Positions 35,054 through 43,633 of a stretch of DNA of 64,000 nucleotides are shown piece after piece (within the stretch, counting starts at the first letter, position 1; every line of letters begins with the position of its first letter). The stretch covers positions 62,001 through 126,000 of the forward strand of contig NZ_AXUS01000005.1 of assembly GCF_000498755.1 (NCBI RefSeq), given 5' to 3'. A program made the position numbers and the translations under genes. The stretch comes from Clostridioides mangenotii TR (GTDB lineage Bacteria; Bacillota; Clostridia; Peptostreptococcales; Peptostreptococcaceae). The notes beneath the pieces are model-generated. The model searched no databases, was not told where the DNA came from, and worked only from the letters and a program-made list of their open reading frames with translations.

Positions 35054-36382
35054 GTGAGAATTTACGATATAATTAAGAAAAAAAGAGACAACCGTGAACT
35101 TACAAAAGAAGAGATATATTATTTTGTAGAGAAGTATTCTAAAGATGAAATACCGGACTATCAAGCGTCTGCACTTCTTATGGCAATTTATATCAATAAG
35201 ATGACTGAAAAAGAAACAATCTATCTAACAGAAGCTATGATGAAGTCAGGAGATATGATAGATCTATCTAATATAAATGGAATAAAAGTCGACAAGCACA
35301 GCACAGGTGGAGTGGGTGACAAGACTACTATTGCCTTAGCTCCATTAGTTGCTGCGTGTGGAGTTCCAGTAGCTAAAATGTCTGGAAGAGGCCTTGGGCA
35401 CACTGGTGGGACCTTAGACAAGTTAGAATCTATTGAGGGATTTTCTATAAATATGAGTGAAGATGAATTTATCGATTGTGTAAACAAGCATAAAATAGCA
35501 GTTTGCGGGCAGAGTGCAGAGGTAGCAGTAGCAGACAAGAAACTTTATTCACTTAGAGATGTCACAGCTACTGTAGATAATATATCGCTAATTGCATCAA
35601 GTGTGATGTGTAAGAAATTAGCTTCAGGAGCAGATGCTATAGTGCTGGATGTAAAGACCGGAGAAGGTGCCTTTATGAAGACATTAGATGATTCATTTGA
35701 ACTTGCAAAATCTATGGTAGAAATCGGAAATGGAATGGGAAGAGATACAATAGGTGTCGTAACAGATATGAGTGAACCCTTAGGCTTTGCAGTTGGTAAT
35801 TCACTAGAAGTAATAGAAGCAATCGAGACATTAAAGGGTAATGGTCCCAAAGATTTTGTTAAGCTTTGTGAAACTCTGGGAGCATATATGTTACTGTTAG
35901 CAAAAGTTGTCTACAGCTTTGATAAAGGGGTTGTAAAAATAAGAGAAGTCATCAAATCTGGTGCAGCAATAGAAAAATTAAAAGAGTTTATCGAAAATCA
36001 AGGTGGAAATAAAGATGTAGTTGACGATTACTCTCTATTTAAAAAATCAGATTACATTTACGAGCTAAAATCAGATCAAGACGGTTACATAGAAAAGATA
36101 GAAGCAGAGGAAGTCGGTGTAAGTGCGATGATTTTAGGGGCTGGTAGAGAGAAAAAGGATGATGAACTAGATCTTTCTATTGGAATTATTTTAAATAAAA
36201 AAGTTGGCGACAGAATAAGTAAAGGAGATGTACTTGCATATATTCACTACAACAATAATCAAAAACTTGAAGTAGCTAAAAATAGATTAAAAAACTCTTA
36301 TTCAATCGCTAGCAAAAAAGTAGATAAGAATAAACTTATCTATGGTGTTGTATCCAAAGATGGAGTTATAAAGGTCGATTAA
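35054..36382 (+). CDS. pdp: Pyrimidine-nucleoside phosphorylase
   Basis: A 442-residue family member (thymidine/pyrimidine phosphorylase). The signature S-G-R-G-L-G-H-T-G-G-T-L-D-K-L-E is near residue 115 and the phosphate loop K-H-S-T-G-G-V-G-D-K-T near residue 81. It cleaves uridine or thymidine to base and sugar 1-phosphate, feeding deoB. It starts at GTG 35054, with AAAGGAGATTTTGCA before it. It ends the deoB-punA-pdp operon; a hairpin terminator follows. Confidence 0.95.
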   Translation: MRIYDIIKKKRDNRELTKEEIYYFVEKYSKDEIPDYQASALLMAIYINKMTEKETIYLTEAMMKSGDMIDLSNINGIKVDKHSTGGVGDKTTIALAPLVAACGVPVAKMSGRGLGHTGGTLDKLESIEGFSINMSEDEFIDCVNKHKIAVCGQSAEVAVADKKLYSLRDVTATVDNISLIASSVMCKKLASGADAIVLDVKTGEGAFMKTLDDSFELAKSMVEIGNGMGRDTIGVVTDMSEPLGFAVGNSLEVIEAIETLKGNGPKDFVKLCETLGAYMLLLAKVVYSFDKGVVKIREVIKSGAAIEKLKEFIENQGGNKDVVDDYSLFKKSDYIYELKSDQDGYIEKIEAEEVGVSAMILGAGREKKDDELDLSIGIILNKKVGDRISKGDVLAYIHYNNNQKLEVAKNRLKNSYSIASKKVDKNKLIYGVVSKDGVIKVD

Positions 36383-36387
36383 AATTA

Positions 36388-36447
36388 TAAAACTGCCAAA
36401 CGTTAATAAAAGCCAAACGTTAATAAAATCCGTTTGGCAGTTTTATT
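36388..36447 (+). terminator. Rho-independent terminator with internal direct repeat
   Basis: AAAACTGCCAAACG pairs with CGTTTGGCAGTTTT, followed by ATTTTG. The loop contains a second copy of GCCAAACGTTAATAAAA (36395-36411 and 36412-36428), a 17-base tandem duplication of the left arm, so two alternative stems are possible. Confidence 0.88.
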
Positions 36448-36656
36448 TTGCAATTAAACAAATTTTTTTGGTTAGCAGTTAAAGTAATAAACTTAAATAA
36501 TACTGTGAATTAATGTATTATATATAGTGGACAAAATATAAAAAGATCGTAAAAAAAAGTTGATTATAAAGTACATTTTTAAAATATTATAACAAAAATT
36601 GGTATTGTTCAATAATTACTAGGGCAATCTATAGTAATAATCAGTTTTTAGCTAAC
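36448..36656. other. AT-rich intergenic region, nothing recognised
   Basis: About 210 bases between the pdp terminator and the mltG promoter; no open frame with an SD site and no clear hairpin. Confidence 0.5.
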
Positions 36657-36685
36657 TTGAAAATTATCTTAGTAAGATTTATAAT
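36657..36685 (+). promoter_or_regulatory. Sigma-A promoter of the mltG-trmR-trhP operon
   Basis: TTGAAA (36657-36662), exactly 17 bases, TATAAT (36680-36685), about 38 bases before the mltG ATG. Confidence 0.8.
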
Positions 36686-36723
36686 ATAGAAAGTGTAAAT
36701 ACGCATAAGGAGTAGAAAATACT

Positions 36724-37845
36724 ATGATACGTAAAGGCAAAATGTTGAAAATAGTTTTACTGTCAGTGCTAGTAATTGCAGTAGTTGCTTCAGTAGCTGT
36801 AGTAAATCAAATAGGTCCGTACAATAAAAAAAACAAAACTGATGTCTTAGTAGAAATACCGAGTGGATCCTCGATTTCTAGTATAGCTAAAGTTTTATCC
36901 GAAAAAAATTTGATTAAAAATGAATTTTTGTTTAAAATTGTAGCGAGAACAAATAATGAATATTCAAATGTTAAAGCGGGTACTTACTTGATTAATCAAG
37001 GTTATTCTAATAAAGATATTTTAGATACACTAATTTTGGGTAAAGTTCATAATGTAGGCACAAAAATTGTAGTTCCTGAAGGGGCAACTTCTAAAGAGAT
37101 TATTGCTACATTAGTGGACAAGAACTTAGGAGAAAAAGAGGTTTTTGAGTCTCTAGTTAAAGATTCAAAGCAGTTCTCTAATGATTTTAAATTCTTAAAA
37201 GAAGATGGTATAAAAACTCTTGAAGGTTTCTTATATCCTGCTACTTATTATTTTGAAGAAGGTAAGATTTCTGAAAAAGAAATAATAATGAGTATGCTGT
37301 CTAGATTTGATAATATATACACTCAAAAGATTAAACCTGAGAGGGAAAAATCTAAACTAAGTTTAAAAGATATTATGAGTATGGCATCTATAATTGAAAA
37401 AGAAGCTGTTTTAGACAAGGATAGACCTATTATTTCAAGTGTATTTTATAATAGAATTAAAATAGGTATGCCCTTGCAGTCTGATGCTACGATTCAATAT
37501 ATATTCAACGAGAGAAAGAAGATAGTTACTTATGCAGATCTTAAGATAGATTCGCCGTACAATAGCTATAAAAATAAGGGATTGCCTCCTACACCGATTG
37601 CAAATCCTGGAATTGGATCTATTGAAGCGGCTATAAATCCTGCAAAAACTGATTATCTGTATTTTGTTGCTAAAGTTGACGGTGGAAACAACTATAGTAA
37701 AACTTATGAAGAACACTTAAAGTACGTTAAAGAGTATAAAGATGATAGAGATAAGTTAAATAAAGATAAAAAAGTGAATACACCAGATCAAAATTCTAAT
37801 AAAGACCAGAATGGTGAAGTAAAACAAGATAAAAAACAACAATAA
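36724..37845 (+). CDS. mltG: Endolytic murein transglycosylase MltG
   Basis: A 373-residue YceG-like protein: one N-terminal membrane segment (about residues 9-27), a LysM-like subdomain (about 40-105), and the catalytic domain with M-A-S-I-I-E225-K-E, where E225 is the expected catalytic glutamate, then L-Q-S-D-A-T-I-Q-Y near residue 252 and P-Y-N-S-Y-K-N-K-G-L-P-P-T-P-I near residue 278. The C-terminal 30 residues are a K/D/N/Q-rich low-complexity tail. MltG cuts nascent glycan strands. The start is ATG with AAGGAGTAGAAAATACT. Confidence 0.95.
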   Translation: MIRKGKMLKIVLLSVLVIAVVASVAVVNQIGPYNKKNKTDVLVEIPSGSSISSIAKVLSEKNLIKNEFLFKIVARTNNEYSNVKAGTYLINQGYSNKDILDTLILGKVHNVGTKIVVPEGATSKEIIATLVDKNLGEKEVFESLVKDSKQFSNDFKFLKEDGIKTLEGFLYPATYYFEEGKISEKEIIMSMLSRFDNIYTQKIKPEREKSKLSLKDIMSMASIIEKEAVLDKDRPIISSVFYNRIKIGMPLQSDATIQYIFNERKKIVTYADLKIDSPYNSYKNKGLPPTPIANPGIGSIEAAINPAKTDYLYFVAKVDGGNNYSKTYEEHLKYVKEYKDDRDKLNKDKKVNTPDQNSNKDQNGEVKQDKKQQ

Positions 37846-37882
37846 AATATTAGTATTTTATGTTTATCTAGGAGATTTATTT

Positions 37883-38542
37883 ATGAGTAATATTGTTAAT
37901 GAAAAAGTAGAAGATTATATAAGAAATACGCTTAAAGATAAGACAGGGCTTTTAAAAGAGTTAGAGGATTATGCGCATGAAAATAATGTACCGATAATAC
38001 ACAAAGAAGTGTCTGATATGCTAAACGTACTTTTAAAAGTACAGAGGCCAAAGAGGATACTTGAAGTAGGTTGTGCAATAGGATATTCATCTATATTTTT
38101 TGCAGATACACTAGATGGAGATGTAGAGATAATTACAGCTGAAAGAAATGAACAGATGATAGAAAAAGCAAAAGAAAACTTTAAAAAAGCAGAACTCGAG
38201 AATAAAATAACTATACTAGAAGGAGATGCTGAAGAGAATCTCGCTGAAGTTGAAGGTGAATTCGACATGATTTTTATCGATGCAGCAAAAGGACAGTATA
38301 AGTTGTTTTACGATATGGTTATAGATAAGCTAAAAGTTGGAGGACTTTTGATTTCCGACAATATTCTGTACAAGGGAATGATAGCTCACGACGACTTTGT
38401 AGTAAGAAGAAAGAGGACTATAGTTAAGAGAATGAGAAACTATTTAGACTTTATTTGTAATTGCGATTACCTTACTACATCTTTAATACCTATTGGTGAC
38501 GGAGTTGCTTTGAGTTATAAAGAGAAAGAAGAGGGAAAATAA
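37883..38542 (+). CDS. trmR: tRNA 5-hydroxyuridine methyltransferase TrmR (O-methyltransferase)
   Basis: A 219-residue class I O-methyltransferase: E-V-G-C-A-I-G-Y-S-S motif I near residue 60, an acidic E-R-N-E at the end of beta 2 and F-I-D-A-A-K-G-Q-Y near residue 132. In Bacillus subtilis the same order (yrrL mltG, yrrM, yrrN/O) encodes TrmR, which methylates 5-hydroxyuridine 34 to 5-methoxyuridine, next to the U32-type TrhP proteins that make the hydroxyl. The present order supports the same role. The stop overlaps the next ATG (TAATG). Confidence 0.88.
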   Translation: MSNIVNEKVEDYIRNTLKDKTGLLKELEDYAHENNVPIIHKEVSDMLNVLLKVQRPKRILEVGCAIGYSSIFFADTLDGDVEIITAERNEQMIEKAKENFKKAELENKITILEGDAEENLAEVEGEFDMIFIDAAKGQYKLFYDMVIDKLKVGGLLISDNILYKGMIAHDDFVVRRKRTIVKRMRNYLDFICNCDYLTTSLIPIGDGVALSYKEKEEGK

Positions 38543-39786
38543 TGAATTTGAATAAAGTAGAACTTTTAGCTCCAGCAGGAGATTTAGAAAGATTAAAAAT
38601 AGCAATAACTTACGGCGCTGATGCAGTTTACATAGGTGGAGAAATCTTTGGAATGAGAACTGCGGCGAAAAATTTCAGTAAAGAAGATATGAGAGAAGGG
38701 GTTATTTTTGCCCATGAAAGAGGAAAAAGAGTATTTGTAACAGTTAATATAATTCCTCATAATGAAGACTTTAAGGTACTTCCAGAGTATCTTAAAGAAC
38801 TTGAGGAAATCGGAATAGATGCGGTTATATTGGCAGATCCGGGTGTACTGAGCGTTGTTAAAGAAGTTATTCCAGATATGGAGGTACATATAAGTACACA
38901 AGCCAATAATACAAACTACATGAGTGCAAATTTCTGGTACAAGCAAGGAATTAAAAGAGTTGTTATGGCAAGAGAAATGTCATTTGACGAAATAAGTGAA
39001 ATAAGAGAAAAAACTCCAAAGGATATGGATATAGAAGCATTTGTTCACGGAGCAATGTGTATTTCTTATTCTGGAAGATGTTTGATAAGCAACTACATGA
39101 CAGGAAGAGATGCGAATAGAGGATCTTGCGCACAATCATGTAGATGGCAATACCACTTAGTTGAGGAGAAAAGACCTGGTGAATACTTCCCTATATATGA
39201 AGATGAGAGAGGGACATTCTTCTTTAATTCAAAAGATTTATGTATGATCGAGCACATACCTCAAATTATACAATCTGGAATCTACAGTTTAAAAATAGAG
39301 GGAAGAATGAAGACTGCTTACTATGTAGCATCAGTTGTTAGAGCATACAGAATGGCAATTGATGAGTACTACAAAAATCCTGAGACTTGGGAGTTTAATC
39401 CAATGTGGTTAAAAGAACTAGAAAAAGGAAGCCACAGACATTTCACAACTGGTTTTTATGTAGACAAGCCAGAAGCTTCTGAGCAAAATTACGATTCTGC
39501 ATCTTATGTTAGAAACTACGACTTTATCGGTATAGTTAGAGACGTTGAAGATAGCGGATTAGTAATTACTGAGCAGAGAAACAAAATGTGCTTAGGAGAT
39601 GAAATAGAGGTTATGGGGCCTTATAAAGAAACTACATATACAACTATTGAAGAAATGTACAATGAAGATGGTGAGCCAATCGAGTCAGCCCCACATCCAA
39701 GACAGATAGTTAAACTAAAACTTGGTGTTGAAGTTGACAAGGATTATATGTTAAGAAAGATAATACAAGAAAAAGTAGAAGGATAA
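38542..39786 (+). CDS. trhP: Peptidase U32 family tRNA hydroxylation protein TrhP
   Basis: A 414-residue U32 family protein. The conserved cysteine set is C173, C180, C196 and C200 in M-C-I-S-Y-S-G-R-C-L-I and G-S-C-A-Q-S-C-R-W, the likely Fe-S ligands. The N-terminus K-V-E-L-L-A-P-A-G-D-L-E is typical. TrhP carries out prephenate-dependent hydroxylation of tRNA uridine 34, the substrate for TrmR encoded immediately upstream. Only one copy is seen here, while Bacillus has two in tandem. Despite the family name, peptidase activity is unlikely. Confidence 0.88.
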   Translation: MNLNKVELLAPAGDLERLKIAITYGADAVYIGGEIFGMRTAAKNFSKEDMREGVIFAHERGKRVFVTVNIIPHNEDFKVLPEYLKELEEIGIDAVILADPGVLSVVKEVIPDMEVHISTQANNTNYMSANFWYKQGIKRVVMAREMSFDEISEIREKTPKDMDIEAFVHGAMCISYSGRCLISNYMTGRDANRGSCAQSCRWQYHLVEEKRPGEYFPIYEDERGTFFFNSKDLCMIEHIPQIIQSGIYSLKIEGRMKTAYYVASVVRAYRMAIDEYYKNPETWEFNPMWLKELEKGSHRHFTTGFYVDKPEASEQNYDSASYVRNYDFIGIVRDVEDSGLVITEQRNKMCLGDEIEVMGPYKETTYTTIEEMYNEDGEPIESAPHPRQIVKLKLGVEVDKDYMLRKIIQEKVEG

Positions 39787-39798
39787 GCCTTTTAAATC

Positions 39799-39866
39799 AC
39801 AGGATGTAGTAATTATGTAGGAGCAAAATCTAATTTAATCCCTATGTAATAACTACATCCTTTTTG
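39799..39866 (+). terminator. Rho-independent terminator of the mltG-trmR-trhP operon
   Basis: AGGATGTAGT...GTAGG pairs with CCTA...ACTACATCCT, a long imperfect stem, followed by TTTTTG. Confidence 0.85.
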
Positions 39867-40003
39867 TAATTTTAATGCAGAGATTCTAGTTAAGAAGTAA
39901 AAAGAAGCGATAAATGTGTCCAAAAATATAGCGATAAAACGTTATATAGTCACTATTTAAAATTAATTTATACAATTTTTATTTAATTTGAGGGGGAATT
40001 TGA

Positions 40004-40318
40004 ATGGATTATATACCACCAATTTACGATGTGAATTATTACTTTAATATTTACTTTTATTTATCTGCTTTTCTTATATTTGCAAATTCGTTCTTTTTTT
40101 TACAGAAGCAACAAGATATAATTGCATATATAGTAAATTCGTTTTTTTGCATAGCTTTTACAGTAGCTACTACATATAAGTCAGCTGTATTTGTAGATGA
40201 ATATAGTGGTCACGGAAATCCCACATGGCTTTATTTTTTGATAGGTCAAGTGGTAGTTACTATAGTAGTTATTTATATTTATTCAAGAAAGAATAGAAAG
40301 AAAGAGTACATGAAATAA
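40004..40318 (+). CDS. Small membrane protein of unknown function
   Basis: A 104-residue protein, not recognised. Three hydrophobic segments (about residues 13-33, 39-57 and 74-93) with an acidic, tyrosine-rich N-terminus (M-D-Y-I-P-P-I-Y-D-V-N-Y-Y) and a basic C-terminus (R-K-N-R-K-K-E). The start is ATG with GAGGGGGAATTTGA. It stands alone between a terminator and a 199-base gap that holds only short AT-rich direct repeats (AATAATAACAAAT twice). Confidence 0.7.
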   Translation: MDYIPPIYDVNYYFNIYFYLSAFLIFANSFFFLQKQQDIIAYIVNSFFCIAFTVATTYKSAVFVDEYSGHGNPTWLYFLIGQVVVTIVVIYIYSRKNRKKEYMK

Positions 40319-40517
40319 CAGAAAGAAATAATAACAAATAAGAATGGGAAATATGAATAACAAAATAATAACAAATGATAATAACAAGTAAAATGGTTTA
40401 TCTAAAATTTACAATTTAAATCATCAAAATATTTAGAGATTAAATAAAATAAATGTAGTATAAAAATTAGAACATATAGATCTAATAAGGTATGTGATTT
40501 AATCTTTAACGATAAGA

Positions 40518-41111
40518 ATGAAAGCAGGTATTTTTGTGATAGATATAAACAATATTAGAGATATGATAAATTCAAAGAAAGTATTCAATTACAATATAAT
40601 GCTCATAGGTTTTATGGGAGCTGGTAAAACCACAGTATCTAAACATCTATCTAAAATGCTAGGGATGAACTGTATAGAGATGGATGAACATTTAAAGAGT
40701 GAACAAGGGATGTCTATATCTGATATATTTGAAAAGTATGGTGAAGATCACTTTAGGGATATAGAAAGTAAAGCAATTGAAGATTTGAAAAAAAAATCTG
40801 GAACTATAGTTTCATGTGGGGGAGGAATAGCACTTAGACGCCGTAATATCGACGCTATGCGATCGCAAGGAAAAATCGTGCTACTCACAGCGACTTCACA
40901 GACTACATTAGATAGAGTTAAAGAGAGCGATGAAAGACCGATACTAAATGGAAACATGAATGTGGAATTTATAGAGAGCCTTATGGAAGCGCGAAAAGAG
41001 AAGTACTTAGCATCAGCAGATATTCATGTAGACACAAATAAAAAATCTGTTGAAGAAGTATGTGAAGAAATTGTAGAAAAATTAATTGATCTTGAAAAAT
41101 TATTTTTATAA
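40518..41111 (+). CDS. aroK: Shikimate kinase
   Basis: An NMP-kinase-fold protein of up to 197 residues. Counted from ATG 40518, the P-loop is G31-F-M-G-A-G-K37-T-T, followed by M-D-E-H (shikimate-binding aspartate) near residue 55, F-R-D-I-E near residue 78 and C-G-G-G-I-A near residue 95. It phosphorylates shikimate in aromatic amino-acid synthesis; aroE lies 10 kb downstream. The start is uncertain: ATG 40518 has only a weak SD, and GTG 40536 with AGCAGGT upstream would give a 191-residue protein. Confidence 0.9.
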   Translation: MKAGIFVIDINNIRDMINSKKVFNYNIMLIGFMGAGKTTVSKHLSKMLGMNCIEMDEHLKSEQGMSISDIFEKYGEDHFRDIESKAIEDLKKKSGTIVSCGGGIALRRRNIDAMRSQGKIVLLTATSQTTLDRVKESDERPILNGNMNVEFIESLMEARKEKYLASADIHVDTNKKSVEEVCEEIVEKLIDLEKLFL

Positions 41112-41122
41112 AAGAGTATTAG

Positions 41123-41159
41123 CCCCTTGCAATTGGTCAATATTATAATTGTTAAGGGG
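41123..41159 (+). promoter_or_regulatory. SD-sequestering hairpin in the PBP leader
   Basis: CCCCTT-g-CAATT (41123-41134) pairs with AATTG-tt-AAGGGG (41147-41159): 11 bp with a small internal loop and a 12-base loop. AAGGGG is the SD of the PBP gene, 7 bases before its ATG. No T-run follows, so it is not a terminator of aroK. Confidence 0.7.
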
Positions 41160-41166
41160 TGATTCT

Positions 41167-42830
41167 ATGTCTAGATTAAAAAATTCATCTTCTGGTGTTA
41201 TGGGCAGAAGAATATATATATTATTTATAGTATTAATTGTAGTTTTTGGAATATTGATATATAGGATTGTAGATATTCAAGTTATAAAGAGCGATAAATA
41301 CAGTCAAAATGCAGAAAATCAAAGTGTGGAGAAAGTAGAACTGAACAGCGGAAGAGGTATTATCTACGATCGAAATGGTAAGAAGCTAACAGATACAGTT
41401 AAAAAGACTGTATTGGTTGTAGAAAAAGAAAAATTGAATAACAATCACAATCTAATAGATTTAATCGAAAAAGCTACAGGAATTACAGAATTAGATATTT
41501 ATAAAGCTATTCAGCAACAGATGGACAAGACTCTTGTAGAATTAGAAGTGAAAAAATAGACAGCCAGTATACAGCTCAATTAATAAAAAATGGAATTTTG
41601 ATTGAAGAGAAAACTTCAAGGTATTCAAAAGATAATTTACTATCCCATACAATTGGATATATAAATAAGGTAGACAACGTTGGAAAAATGGGAATTGAAA
41701 AAAGCCTTGATAAAGTTCTCAAGGACTCAAATGAGAAGTATGTAAGTGTATTTAAAGCTGGGCGTATTGGAAATAAAGATGATTTAAATATCCTGAAAGG
41801 TGGTATAAAAAAAGTAGTAGAAAATGCAAACGACAAACATGTTAAACTTACAATAGATTCAAACATCCAAAAAAAGGTGGAGAAAATTGCAGATAAAGAA
41901 GAGCATCCAACGGCGATAATTGTATCAGACGTGAATACTGGAGAGATACTAGCTATGAGTTCTAGACCTAACTTCGATCCGAATAATCTTACAAAGAGCT
42001 TACAGGGAAAAGATAGAGAATTTGAAAACAGAGTAATAAAATCGACATATGCTCCAGGATCCGTTTTTAAAATGGTAGTGCTATTCTCTGCATTAGAGAA
42101 TGGAATAGTTGATGAAAATTATACCTATACGTGCACTGGACAAACTAAGGTAGGAAACACCAATGAAATTCTAAAATGCCATAAGCACAACGGCCACGGA
42201 TTTCAAAATTTAAATAATGTATTTTCAAATTCATGCAATCCTGCTTTTTTAGATATTGGTATTAAACTTGGGAGCGAAAAAATTCTGAAGACTGCGGAGA
42301 AACTTCATTTATTTGAAAAAGTAGACATTGGATTAGATGAGGAAAATATGAGGAAAAAACCAGAGAAAATATTCCTTAGAAATTTAGCAATAGGTCAAGA
42401 AAACATGGAATTTACTCCAATACAAATAAATCAAATGACACAAATTATAGCTAATAACGGTACTTATAAACCGTTAAAGCTTTTTGACAGTATTGTAGAT
42501 AATGAGGGTAGAAGTATAAAAACTTTTAAATCCAATAAATCAGAGGAGATAATATCACCTTATGTTAGCACTAGAGTTAAAGATATGATGAAATTAGTTT
42601 CTACTGTTGGGACAGCAAAAGTTTTAAAAGATTTAGAAGGCGGTTCGGGAGTCAAGACTGGTACTGCTCAATCAAATATTAATAAAATACCAATAGAGCA
42701 TGGTTGGACAACTGGATATTATCCGGCGGATAGACCAAAGTATGTCATAACCGCTATTGTCGAAGGTAATACAAAGGGCAATAAATCAGCAGTTCCTTTA
42801 TTTAAAGAGATATGTCGAAGTTTGGAATAA
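41167..42830 (+). pseudogene. Class B penicillin-binding protein, frameshifted at an A6 run
   Basis: Two frames together encode a 554-residue transpeptidase. The first 130 residues (membrane segment about 14-35, then the dimerisation region with R-G-I-I-Y-D-R-N) end in K-K and a stop at 41557-41559. Reading continues in the -1 frame from I-D-S-Q-Y-T-A-Q and gives S299-V-F-K302, S356-C-N358 and K497-T-G499, the three active-site motifs. One A is missing from an A6 run (41551-41556). It may be a sequencing error, a real lesion, or slippage. From memory, the PBP beside sigK in C. difficile is sporulation-linked. The start is ATG 41167; a TTG 18 bases upstream lies in the SD hairpin. Confidence 0.88.
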
Positions 42831-42991
42831 AGTAAAAAACAAGTTAAATATTTAGTTAATTTCGATGAAACAACTGACAAAATAAAACAAAAAATCAAAA
42901 TACTCTTGCAATAAAATAAAAAAATTGATAAATTAAAATAAACACATCTATATTTTATTTTTGAGAGTATTTAATAAGAGGAGGGGTTAGA

Positions 42992-43633
42992 ATGAAAATA
43001 TTAGTAACAGGATTTGATCCATTTGGTGGAGAGAAAACAAACCCAGCTGAAGAAGCTGTAAAGCGTATTAGCAACAATATAAATGGAGCAGAAATTGTTA
43101 AGGTAATAATACCAACTGTTAGAGAGAAGTCACTTCAAGTTATAGAAAATGCGATTGAAGCTAACAAGCCTGATATAGTTATATCTATAGGTCAAGCAGG
43201 AGGTAGATTTGAAATAACTCCAGAAAAAGTTGCTATAAATATTGATGATTTTAGAATAGAGGACAATGAGGGAAATCAACCAATAGATGCTACAATTAGA
43301 GAAGATGGCAACATTGCGTACATGACGAGTTTGCCAGTTAAGGCAATAGTAGAGCATATGAAACAAAACGGTATACCATCATCATTATCGTATACAGCAG
43401 GTACATTTGTGTGTAATCACGTAATGTATGGGGTTCTTTATCTGATCGACAAAAAATATCCAAATATAAAAGGCGGATTTATACATATTCCGTTCTCGAC
43501 TAGTCAAGTAATTGATAAGAAAAACACTCCTTATATGTCTTTAGACGAGATTGTAAAGGGATTAGAATTAGCGATAGAAGCTTGTACTCTACACTCTGAA
43601 GATATAAAGGTAAAAGGTGGTGAAATTTGCTAA
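42992..43633 (+). CDS. pcp: Pyrrolidone-carboxylate (pyroglutamyl) peptidase
   Basis: A 213-residue C15 cysteine peptidase that removes N-terminal pyroglutamate (5-oxoproline) from peptides. The triad is E78 (T-P-E-K-V-A-I-N), C141 (F-V-C-N-H) and H165 (F-I-H-I-P-F), with the spacing of characterised enzymes. The N-terminus V-T-G-F-D-P-F-G-G is diagnostic. The start is ATG with GAGGAGGGGTTAG. Its stop overlaps the next ATG (TAATG). It opens an operon whose other genes also concern gamma-glutamyl or peptide chemistry. Confidence 0.95.
   Translation: MKILVTGFDPFGGEKTNPAEEAVKRISNNINGAEIVKVIIPTVREKSLQVIENAIEANKPDIVISIGQAGGRFEITPEKVAINIDDFRIEDNEGNQPIDATIREDGNIAYMTSLPVKAIVEHMKQNGIPSSLSYTAGTFVCNHVMYGVLYLIDKKYPNIKGGFIHIPFSTSQVIDKKNTPYMSLDEIVKGLELAIEACTLHSEDIKVKGGEIC

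Noticed and set aside
40319-40517. AATAATAACAAAT repeats as a CRISPR-like or regulatory array
   Set aside because: Only two imperfect AT-rich copies without regular spacers.
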